Assembly: GCF_037392515.1 (NCBI RefSeq)
Contig: NC_090290.1
Span: 32,137,753 to 32,201,752, forward strand
DNA length: 64,000 nucleotides
Direction: 5' to 3'
Origin: Haliotis asinina
Lineage: Eukaryota > Mollusca > Gastropoda > Lepetellida > Haliotidae
In this document: positions 48,700 to 58,999 of the stretch, one piece after another
How positions within the stretch are numbered: position 1 is the stretch's first letter
Layout: every line of letters starts with the position of its first letter
The notes under the pieces: generated by a model
Seen by the model: the letters and a program-made list of their open reading frames with translations, nothing else
Told to the model about the DNA's origin: nothing
Database searches by the model: none
Translations under genes and position numbers: made by a program

Positions 48700-49850
48700 T
48701 TCCCGTTAATTTTTGTTTCTGAGTTCCCTAAAAGAAACAAATTTCAAGACGGTAACTGCTACTTTAATTGTTGTTTATTTAAAGCACAATGTCTATCGTT
48801 TTACTTCAGAATTTAATTCTTCTTTGTCTTCCATCAGTTTGCTCTGAAATGCCTTTCCAGTAACAAATAGCAAAGTTCTAAAATATAGAATATATATTAT
48901 GCACTTCAAGTATGGTAAAAGCAATACTTTGGGAAACTGATTGATATGAACCTAGCTTATCATCAATGCCACTGATGTGTTTTTGTCCTAACTCAAATAT
49001 GCAATCGAATTGTCTTCTCTGTAACAAACGTGTCATTGTTAGTCACCTTATTTCGAGATATGAACATAACATCTTACATTTACTATACGTCTGAGGGTAA
49101 TAGACAGAGAACTCTTCCTTTCATTATGTACAGATAGATCAAAGATTTTTATTTCAATTAAATTTTAATTAGAAACTTATTTGACATATTTTTTTTCCAA
49201 TAACATAGAGTGTCTTTGGCATAATGGTACGGTCTTTGGTATAACAGGACTAGAAAGTAAATGTTTTATTATCTAAAGAGTACGACATTGTCAGAAATCA
49301 ATCAAATATCAAAATAGTCTCTTCAAATCACCTTCAGTGCAACATGTTTTATGAGAGACAGGTGAGGGGATACCAAGAGTATTGAAAAGTACTAACAGAT
49401 TTCACTTTTCCGTCTGACACAATGTAGAAGAGGTTTATTTCATAAACATACAATCACAGAACTGAGTTTGCAAGTGTGTGTAACAAAATAACAGGTAAGG
49501 TAGAATTTACAATGCAATATCTTTACGCATCAATGTATTTTTAAGAAAAATATGAATATTACTGTTGTTACAGGAAAGACATTGTGGCTTCGTCCTAATT
49601 AGTTTAATTAGTCTTCACAACAACATTGAACATATTTAAGCCTCAAATATTATTGATGTGTGAACCTTAACAATGTAGCTTGCAATTTGTGGAATAGAGA
49701 TTGAATATTTTGTGTTTGAATTATCTTGTCTTTTGAATGACTCATATATCTAAGCACATATCACCAGGCCTTTGGCATTAGTAATATTAGTAGTACTAGT
49801 ATGGCCAGGAGCACTTAGTTATCAGTTTTAGTTTGAAAAATGGTTTTAAG
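48700..49850. other. AT-rich spacer upstream of the shared block
   Basis: No gene, RNA or repeat was recognised. It is part of the DNA that separates the copy 3 promoter from the displaced upstream block at 49855. Confidence 0.4.
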
Positions 49851-49854
49851 CATT

Positions 49855-50095
49855 TTAATGAGGAAGTACATAGTGGACATCTAATGTGAGTTTGGGTTGG
49901 GTCTGTCCCTACTACAGAAAAACAGTATAACTGTACAAGCAGGTGAATGTTTTGTAAAGATGAGGTTAAATATCCACAAAGGGAGATAACTGGTGTGTAA
50001 TGGTAAATGATTGATCTGTATGGGTTCTAAATGAAGTTAGCATGTGCTCCAATAGGGTCATTGGTATGTGAATATAGATTCTGAAACAATTATAC
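49855..50095. repeat. Displaced upstream block shared with 12840-13090
   Basis: See 12840-13090. The same ordered motifs (GTGAGTTTGGGTTGGG, GATGAGGTTAAATATCCACA, GTGTAATGGTAAATGATTG) mark the far end of the duplicated block around SDR copy 3. Confidence 0.68.
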
Positions 50096-50889
50096 CCAGT
50101 GCATCCCATGTGACAAGTCCACATTGCCACAATTTCAGGAAATACGAAAGAGCACAGACACTTTCTTCCTGATATTGTATTAATATAATCTAGGAACCAT
50201 TTTTTGTTGGTAAAAATAGGATACGAGATGTGGCGTAACATCAATTAAATCTAAAGTTATAACTAGTACTAGGCAGGCGGGTTGAAATTGTTTCCGCTGT
50301 GCTGTAGGTTGGTTCTTGGTCATCATCGCTCAAAATATTGAATACTTTAGATTTGTCTGTGTTATATCTTTCTGGTTTGGGAGGGGAGTTCTTATACTTT
50401 TCGTCACGGCAATTTGTTCACAGTAACATAGGCCACAGACTATTAAAGTGATGAGCAGGGATTTGAACTCACACCTTGAACTTTATGTATTTTCACTTGT
50501 CAAGAGTGAGCCGGAGTGTTACTTTCCCTTTGTTATCCTTACGGTTTGGTATGATGCTGTAAGCTATGAGGCGAATATAGTGCGGCATGGGTTTTGTTAA
50601 AAGAAACTGCATGATAGGTATACAAGTTATGGTTATTGGGGTGTATGGAGGAACGACTTTGGATTTACGCTCATCTGTCTGCCTACATTGACGTTTCAAG
50701 ACCTATAGACGTTTAGACATGTGACCCAATAGTATTGTATCTGAACTGCCATTGCCCTTGAGGCAGTCGGTGACTTGCACAAATCAGATTTATTGCAGAT
50801 TTCTGAATATTTTGAATTTGTATCAAAATCTGCTGTGAGGACAGATTTTTGGGTTGAACATGGAGTTTTGGAAATGATTAACAAGAATA

Positions 50890-51215
50890 TTCGGACCATT
50901 TTTTTTCAGTGTACCCCGCTTACGTGCGAAGTATTTTTTTTCAATATACACCGCTGGGAATTCCGAACTCTTCTGGTGCTTCATGGTAGTACTTCTTTCT
51001 CTCGAATAACATTGAATCACGCATGAAGCACGGAAATTACCGATGTTTTGCGATTGAAAATCGATGGAAGGGAAATAACTCTAAATTTGTTTACGTTGTG
51101 TCGTCTGCGAAATGGCGATTCGCCTCGCATTCAACAGAAGTGCTTCAAACAGTTCAAAATTAAAAGTCAGGTGTTCGGTAAGATAAATACGTAGTTTACC
51201 ACTTAACAACGTATA
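50890..51215. repeat. Repeat shared with 8796-9205
   Basis: CAGTGTACCCCGCTTACG, ATTACCGATGTTTTGCGATT with AATCGATGGAAGGGAA, and TGCTTCAAACAGTTCAAAAT match the other copy in order. Confidence 0.55.
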
Positions 51216-51735
51216 TTATAGTATCAATACAGCAGCACTCAGATTATGATCTTGTTGAAATGGACCTTCTAAAATCTAACGAGTTAGTGCCCAAGGCTTA
51301 TCGTCAGAAATTCAGAAATGCTCATAAAAGGAACGAGATCAGAATAGAGTTTGCAAGGGAGAAGTGAACTTGGTTCGATGCATATGGGTGGTGTGGTTCT
51401 TAGGAGGTCTCAGATTTTGATAGTTTGAGGCAGTGTTGATGGAGGATTTCAAGCAGAATGTTCATTCTAATTACTTTTATCCCTGCAGCATAAAATATCT
51501 TATTTCAGTAATTTCAGGTGTAAGGTTCGATTATATTAACTTCAATTTCCTTGTATAAACCAATGTATGGATTAGCGGCTATTGCAACGGGACGTAACTA
51601 TGTGTGTCGGGCTAAAATGGCCCACAGTTATCCAAGTCCTTGTTCCCGTACAACAAATGAGATAAATGCAAATGGTTTGAATGTCCTCTGTTTTGAGTGC
51701 GCCATTTTGGCAACAGTTTTATTCCCACCCTATAT

Positions 51736-51759
51736 CCCCCCCCCCCCCCCCCCCCCCCC
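51736..51759. repeat. (C)24 homopolymer
   Basis: About 24 C in a row. The length may be unreliable. Confidence 0.9.
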
Positions 51760-52061
51760 TTTGGAGTTATAAGGTTTTGAATGTGTTGTTTATCAATTCT
51801 TTTATGCTTTGACAAGATGCTGGCTCTTAGTTTACATGGCAGATTGCACTTGGCGGGGAGCATGGCAATGGCAGCCACAGTATGCATCAGTGAAGTCCAT
51901 GAGGACGGGTTGGCGATCAAGATGTACATCGCGGCCTGAAATGCTTCAGCTGCAGTAGCAGCCAGTCACGGTGAAGATCATGAAAGAAGGTTGGTGATCA
52001 ACATGCGCGGCTTAAGACTTGCAGTCTGGGCATAATACTTCGCTGACCGTGCATTGGAAAT

Positions 52062-52144
52062 GTACCATTGGGGTACCGTTTGTTGTACTATTAGAGTACC
52101 TTTTGTACTATTGAAGTGCCGTTTTGTACTATTGGCGTACCGTT
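52062..52144. repeat. Short tandem repeat, 20-24-bp unit, about 3.5 copies
   Basis: GTACTATTAGAGTACC, GTACTATTGAAGTGCC and GTACTATTGGCGTACC follow one another, with a first diverged unit GTACCATTGGGGTACC. Each unit itself is a near palindrome around GTAC. Confidence 0.75.
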
Positions 52145-52149
52145 AAATC

Positions 52150-53600
52150 CCTTGCAGGTCAGTTTAGCATAATGTTAACATGTATTGTGCACAATTATGC
52201 CTCTTTTGGTTTACCCTGGGAGGAGGTTTTCATTATTGCTGCGCGTCAAGGGAGTGGTGGGGGTATTGGCGCGTCATCCTCTCAGTAATTCTGCTCTATG
52301 CTGTAAAGCCGGGAGTCTGTACATAGTTTAGGCCTAGAACAGACTGTACGTGTTTGCGCGACACTCTCGCCACCAGTTCATGAACAAAACAGTGGCCTTA
52401 CTCCACATACTCCACATTGTTCTTTGTTAGAGAAATTGTTCTTGAAATGATCGCAAAACATTTGGTTGGCGACTTACTTACATGAGGCATGTTTGACCCA
52501 CAGTTCTTTTCGGTCTCCATGTAATACCAAGAGTTTTCCTGGGTAACGGACATGCAGGCTTCAGTGGCAGTAAAACAGGTACATATTCGTTTGACAATCT
52601 GTTCAATCGAAGTCTAAGATTTCCAGTAGTTGTGATCCTGTCTGTTCATATTATAAGTAGCCGTGAAGAAAACTTCATGATTATTGTACATCTTGCTAAC
52701 AAAGGGTTTGCAGTCTCAAACGTAAATAAGAGTTAACAAAAGGTATCCATAATTTGCATCTTTGCAGACATCTTTGAAACAACCTTCATATATTGGTAGA
52801 ATTTTTACCGTGAAAGTATCCCAACTGATTGGCTATGCTACCATAAAAATACTTGCACATCAAACAAATATTGGCTACTCCCACCAGTGGAGCATCTTCC
52901 TAAGCTCTGTGTCATCATCAACTTCGAAGACTTCTCAACAGGTTGGGGGGTTTTTATTTGGAGAATGTGCATATTGGTGACTTTGTCCATACATCCTTGA
53001 AAACAAAACATCAGCCCGTGCTTATAACCTTTAGAAATGAATGCTTTAAATATTACTTCATGAAGATCCGTGTTTCCTGTACAAACATATTTTTACAGAT
53101 ATTGTTCATGATCTATTTGTTAAGGAGACAAAATTGCTAAAACAGTTTTGCTGTACCGAAGGAAGGTACATCTGAAGGAGATATTAGATCAGATTCTCTG
53201 CTTCACTCAAGAACAATCCAGTACTAGTCAGGCTGTGGTACAAAAAACCTTGATTTGATCCCAGCAGATGTCACAATCCAATAAAGGTCCTCAGCGCCAC
53301 AAGAGATAAGGGGGTGCCAGTTGCTGAGTTTAAATGAACTGATGGGCGCAAGAAGGTGGCAGCTAAATGGAAACAAACAAGAGCTGGTCAATATTCAATG
53401 ACGACAGACATGGTAGGTTATCATGTCTACGATTTGGACATTAAATCTGCAGTGTTTCAGCGATTCCATCCAAGTAACATCGTCATAACGTTTGTAATCT
53501 TTCGGGTAAGTCTATATTTAATTACATTTTTCCTTTTGTCAAGAGGTCAAGTACGTGAAGGGACGACTGACAGGCTCATTTGCGTTGTCCGACACAATTC
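52150..53600. other. Spacer downstream of SDR copy 4
   Basis: No gene recognised. Open frames at 52762-52980 and 53356-53625 look random. The 3'UTR of copy 4 should occupy the right end below 53616. Confidence 0.4.
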
Positions 53601-53615
53601 GTTCACAAACCTGTC

Positions 53616-56192
53616 TCAGTATTGACGTCGCCAGTGAGCTGCTTCTGGCACTTCATAGTTAGCAGAGAGTATCCGGTCCGAGATCCACTCAGGCATATTC
53701 CACAGCAATCTAAAGTAGTACTTGCAGTCGTTTCCCACCAGGTAGCGACTGCAGGGGAACCTGGCGGTTATGGCGTGTATGTAAGCGTCCACAACCAGGT
53801 GCGTCTTGGGGGATGCAGCCTCACATGCGACTTTGTCAAATATCGGAAGCACTAGAAATTAGAGATTAGATATTCAGTCCTGAGGTATAAAAGCTCACCT
53901 GCCGCTCAACTTCCGACTGCCCCACTTGTAAATGACAAGAACAAATTTGATTTGCTGCGGAACATCCTACTAACACTGATCCTGATCAAACGTTTGCATC
54001 AATCCCCTTCTCTCGCTCTCAGATTTGTAAATTTCCTCATATCACCAATTACAGCATAATAAGTGAGTGAGTGAGTTTAGTTTTACGCCGCACTCAGCAA
54101 TATTACAGCTATATGGCGGCGGTCTGTAAATAATCGAGTCTGGACCAGACAATCCAGTGATCAACAACATGAGCATCGATCTGCGCAATTGGGAACCGAT
54201 GACACGCGTCAACCAAGTCAGCGAGCCTGACCACCCGATCCCGTTAGTCGCCTCTTACGACAAGCTGAGTCGCCTTTTATGGCAAGCATGGGTTGCTGAA
54301 GGCCTATTCTACCCCGGGACCTTCACGGGTCACAGCATAATAAAACATAAATGTCACGAAGAAAGTAAAACAGTGAAATCAGTAATGTGCGTGATGTATG
54401 GCGGTGTATTGAGTTATATTCTACGTGAAATTGTGTTGTCCAAAGACATAGAAATAGAACTGGAAGACGCCGGGCGGCATGCTATACAAGTATTCTAGAG
54501 TAAGAACACCACCACGACCATTCTGATAGTGAGGGTTATCAAATATGGGCTCCTAGGTGCCAGTTTAATTGACATCACCTTAAGCTCACAGTCATGCACT
54601 GGGTGGACATTCAACTAACGTCTTCCGGCTAAGCTGCCAAAGATGTGCTACCTCCCGGACATATATAAAGACATATCAAGCAGAGCAACAGATGTTTTGG
54701 GATGCACGCAGATGGGACTACATATATGTTAACCTTTCCGAACGAATTCTGTTCCGTAATACCGCTGGACATCCGGATCCGTCTGTTTAAAACTGTTCTC
54801 AAAGGATGTTTTCATAGAATCGGGGTTCAACATGTTTGTTCTGAAGTAACCAGGTTCCAGTAAATGGACAGTCACACCCTGCTTTAAAACTTCACGTCTG
54901 AAAATACAAAATACGCCCGCTACTACTCGAACAACTACTCAAGTAGATATATATCACAACATATCCATTGAATGGCACCGATGACTGAGAGAATGAGTTT
55001 TTACACCACGTGTTGCTGTATTGCAGCCATAGTATGTTCCTATGTTGGGAGGTGACAACACTAGGCTAGTTCACAGCAGACAAAATGAACATTCACTGAA
55101 AAGGACTAATATTTGGCGTTAGATGTAAACAGTCAAACCTGAGACAATCTGTAAATCCTTCGACGCCATATTTGGACACAACATACGGTGCAAAGGCTGC
55201 AGCAATCCTTCCGATCACACTGGAGACATTGACTATGCGACCCTGACCTTTGCGCACAAGTGGCAGAAATATTCTTGTAACGTCAATCACGCCATACAGA
55301 TTGATCGAGTTACACTGCTCATAGTCTTGCCTTGTCATCCATTCCGATTGGCCAAGCTTCCCAGTTACACCAGCATTGTTGACGACGGCCCACAGCCCTG
55401 GAGGAAGACAAACCAGAACACGCCAGGGACCAATATGCTAAATAGTGATATTGTCACTGGTCACTAGAAACTAGTCAAACTCCGAGGATTCCATTTAACA
55501 TGCCATTTATAAAAGGTCATAATACTTTCACTCAGCGTTTTCCATGTTAACGTTTTGGATCACTCATCTATTTTCAACCACCATTGTTTATTATTTTGAC
55601 GATGCTATATATAAGTGGTGGTCTGGGATATCCCCAGCAGACATGCGACGGAAATACCAGCCAGTTTGGCATTATTACTATTCAAAAAGGTGTTTCAGAT
55701 TCAGTCTCCGAGGTGGTAGTAGTAGTTGTTGTATTCGTCGTCGTAGCAGTAGCAGTTGTGACAATAAAGGTGGTTGCTGTGGTAGAGGTAGAAGCTGTAG
55801 ATAATGATCAATTGATTTTGTATGCGTGAAGTTTTCCAGTATAGATTAAACTAGTATTATCTTAAATAATTACCTTTATCTGACGGAAGTTGTTTTTCTA
55901 CTGTTGCACGCGCCTTCACAATGCTGTCCGGTTTAGTCACATCCAAGGACAACGTCTTCAGTCGGGCAGATGACACTTCCCTCAGTTTGTCTGCTCCTCT
56001 TTCGGAGAAACACGCTGCAAACACGTTGAAGCCGAGGGAGTCCAGTCGTTTTGCCAGTAGGTTCCCAAAGCCCGTGTCGCAACCGGTGATGAACACGTAA
56101 CGTTCCCCATATTTGCCGACAGTTGGAAGTCTCATCAGCTCTTTCAGGAGAAGAAAAACTACGACCGCAGCTACAACGTACATCCACACCAT
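53616..56192 (-). CDS. SDR9C-type retinol/steroid dehydrogenase-like, tandem copy 4 (complete)
   Basis: Coding exons 55874-56192, 55139-55397, 54734-54897 and 53616-53851 (319, 259, 164, 236 bp) give a 325-residue protein, five residues longer than copies 2 and 3 because the stop codon lies further on (end AAHWRRQY instead of EGAL). Start ATG at 56192 after acceptor caccag/GTATTCAAG; an in-frame ATG 60 bp upstream is discussed separately. It has an N-terminal anchor, TGCDTGFG, NNAG, SINLYG, VSSVIG, YVVSK, LEPGYFRTN and VVDAYIHAITARFPCSRYLVG. Exon 1 is almost the same as in the other copies while exons 2-4 differ clearly, so this copy is older or less homogenised. Role as for the neighbours; substrate unknown. 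Intron 3 carries a SINE. Confidence 0.92.
54063..54331 (-). mobile_element. Full-length (ACTC)n-tailed SINE in intron 3 of SDR copy 4
   Basis: It is flanked by perfect 12-bp duplications ACAGCATAATAA (54051-54062 and 54332-54343). Its sequence is nearly identical to 10013-10280 on the opposite strand, indicating a young insertion. Confidence 0.9.
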
Positions 56193-56280
56193 CTTGAATA
56201 CCTGGTGTGATGAGCGAGACAGAAACAATGCACAGTTGTACATACAGTTCATCTTAAATACCTGGTGTGGGGAGAGAGAC
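56190..56280 (-). repeat. 60-bp tandem duplication over the start of SDR copy 4
   Basis: CACACCAGGTATTCAAGATG and CACACCAGGTATTTAAGATG (minus strand) occur 60 bp apart, each carrying an acceptor-like CAG and an ATG (56192 and 56252). Because 60 is a multiple of three the upstream ATG is in frame and would add 20 residues, MNCMYNCALFLSRSSHQVFK. The inner acceptor and the homology to other copies favour the 56192 start. Confidence 0.75.
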
Positions 56281-56751
56281 ACCAACATACGTTGTATGTT
56301 TCATACTGCATAAGCTCTGTGCTCACAATATGGTACGTGTGGCATCTGTGAACATCTTCAAAGCGACGCTATTCTGAGTTTGGTGGACAAGTTATAAATA
56401 GAAGGAAAGCTTGATACTTTATCTCAATGAAGCAAGACGCATTTTACTAAAGAGGTACCATTTGTAACACCGGTCTATACCAAATAATAGAAACACATTA
56501 TCTTTAACGACCTGGTTGAGACGGAGTGTTTGATGCCAGTAGAGTGTGAGTTAATGATAGCGGGTCAATGACTAAGCAGTCGAGTAAATGAATGGGAGCA
56601 TACCCATATCACCTACTTTTCTTGTCTAACCTTCACCCACATCACCTAATTTGCAGAGAGCTCAGAACTCCTAATATCTGTAACCACTAAACCGTGGCGT
56701 AAGACTGGAGCAAGCTAAGTTCCCTTCTCTACGTTCTACGTAACAACATCT

Positions 56752-56998
56752 AGTGAGTGAGTTTAGTCTTACGCCACACTCAGCAATATTCCCGCTATAT
56801 GCAGCTGTACATAATCGAGTTTCTCCTGTGATCAACAACATGAGCTTCGATCTGCGCAATTGGGAACCTATGGAATGTGTCAACCAACACGGCGAGTCTG
56901 ACCACCCGATCCCGTTAGTCGCCTCTCACGACAAGCATAGTCGCCTTTTACGGCAAGCATGGGTTGCTGAATGCCTATTCTAACCCGGACCATCGCGG
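56752..56998 (-). mobile_element. Diverged (ACTC)n-tailed SINE upstream of SDR copy 4
   Basis: The same family in the same orientation as 54063-54331, with several substitutions and a small internal deletion. Flanks CAACATCT and CAACAGCT may be a decayed target duplication. Confidence 0.75.
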
Positions 56999-57084
56999 GT
57001 CACAACAGCTTGTGACTTTGAGATGAAATGCGTAAAATACTCCAACGTAAAATACATCAGTGATTATTATGGTCCACGCAAGTA

Positions 57085-58960
57085 TAGTGATATAGTGATA
57101 TAGTCATATAGTCATATAGTCATATAGTCATATAGTAGTATAGTGATAGAGTGATATAGTGATATAGTGATAGAGTGATATAGTGATAGAGTGATAGAGT
57201 GATATAGTGATAGAGTGATATAGTGATATAGTGATAGAGTGATATAGTGATATAGTGATATAGTAGTATAGTGATATAGTGATAGAGTAGTATAGTGATA
57301 TAGTGATATAGTGATAGAGTGATATAGTGATATAGTGATAGAGTGATATAGTGATAGAGTGATATAGTAGTATAGTGATATAGTGATAGAGTGATATAGT
57401 GATATAGTGATAGAGTGATATAGTGATAGAGTGATATAGTGATATAGTGATATAGTGATAGAGTGATATAGTGATATAGTAGTATAGTGATATAGTGATA
57501 GAGTGATATAGTGATAGAGTGATATAGTGATAGAGTGATATAGTGATATAGTGATAGAGTGATATAGTGATATAGTGATATAGTAGTATAGTGATATAGT
57601 GATATAGTGATAGAGTGATAGAGTGATAGAGTGATATAGTGATAGAGTGATATAGTAGTATAGTGATAGAGTGATATAGTGATAGAGTGATATAGTGATA
57701 TAGTGACAGAGTGATATAGTAGTATAGTGATATAGTGATAGAGTGATATAGTGATATAGTGATAGAGTGATATAGTAGTATAGTGATATAGTGATAGAGT
57801 GATATAGTGATAGAGTGATATAGTGATATAGTGATAGAGTGATATAGTGATATAGTGATATAGTGATAGAGTGATATAGTAGTATAGTGATATAGTGATA
57901 TAGTGATATAGTGATATAGTGATATAGTGGTATAGTGATATAGTGATATAGTGATATAGTGGTATAGTGATATAGTGATATAGTGGTATAGTGATATAGT
58001 GGTATAGTGATATAGTGATAGAGTGATATAGTGATAGAGTGATATAGTAGTATAGTGATATAGTGATAGAGTGATATAGTGATATAGTGATAGAGTGATA
58101 TAGTGATAGAGTGATATAGTGATATAGTGATAGAGTGATATAGTGATATAGTAGTATAGTGATATAGTGATAGAGTGATATAGTGATAGAGTGATATAGT
58201 GATAGAGTGATAGAGTGATATAGTGATATAGTGATAGAGTGATATAGTGATATAGTGATATAGTAGTATAGTGATATAGTGATATAGTGATAGAGTGATA
58301 TAGTGATAGAGTGATATAGTGATAGAGTGATATAGTAGTATAGTGATAGAGTGATATAGTGATAGAGTGATATAGTGATATAGTGACAGAGTGATATAGT
58401 AGTATAGTGATATAGTGATAGAGTGATATAGTGATATAGTGATAGAGTGATATAGTAGTATAGTGATATAGTGATAGAGTGATATAGTGATAGAGTGATA
58501 TAGTGATATAGTGATAGAGTGATATAGTGATATAGTGATATAGTGATAGAGTGATATAGTAGTATAGTGATATAGTGATATAGTGATATAGTGATATAGT
58601 GATATAGTGGTATAGTGATATAGTGATATAGTGATATAGTGGTATAGTGATATAGTGGTATAGTGATATAGTGATATAGTGGTATAGTGATATAGTGGTA
58701 TAGTGATATAGTGGTATAGTGATATAGTGATATAGTAGTATAGTGATATAGTGATATAGTGATATAGTAGTATAGTGGTATAGTGATATAGTGGTATAGT
58801 GATATAGTGGTATAGTGATATAGTGGTATAGTGATATAGTGATATAGTGGTATAGTGATATAGTGATATAGTGATATAGTGGTATAGTGGTATAGTGATA
58901 TAGTGGTATAGTGATATAGTGGTATAGTGATATAGTGGTATAGTGATATAGTGATATAGT
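57085..58960. repeat. 8-bp satellite array (GATATAGT) with higher-order period
   Basis: About 235 tandem 8-mers, mainly GATATAGT with variants GATAGAGT, AGTATAGT and GGTATAGT. The rare variant GACAGAGT occurs at about 57705 and 58385, 680 bp (85 units) apart, inside matching variant patterns, so a higher-order duplication exists. GGTATAGT is concentrated at the right end. The minus strand reads open for over 600 codons as an octapeptide-like TISLYHYI repeat only because no unit variant makes a stop in any phase; this is not a gene. Confidence 0.95.
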
Positions 58961-58999
58961 GCGAATTGGAGAATAGAGGTGCTCGGGTTATGCATGAGG

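Noticed and set aside
53356-53625. Extra coding exon below SDR copy 4
   Set aside because: The copy 4 frame already ends in a stop at 53616; the plus-strand frame is random in composition.
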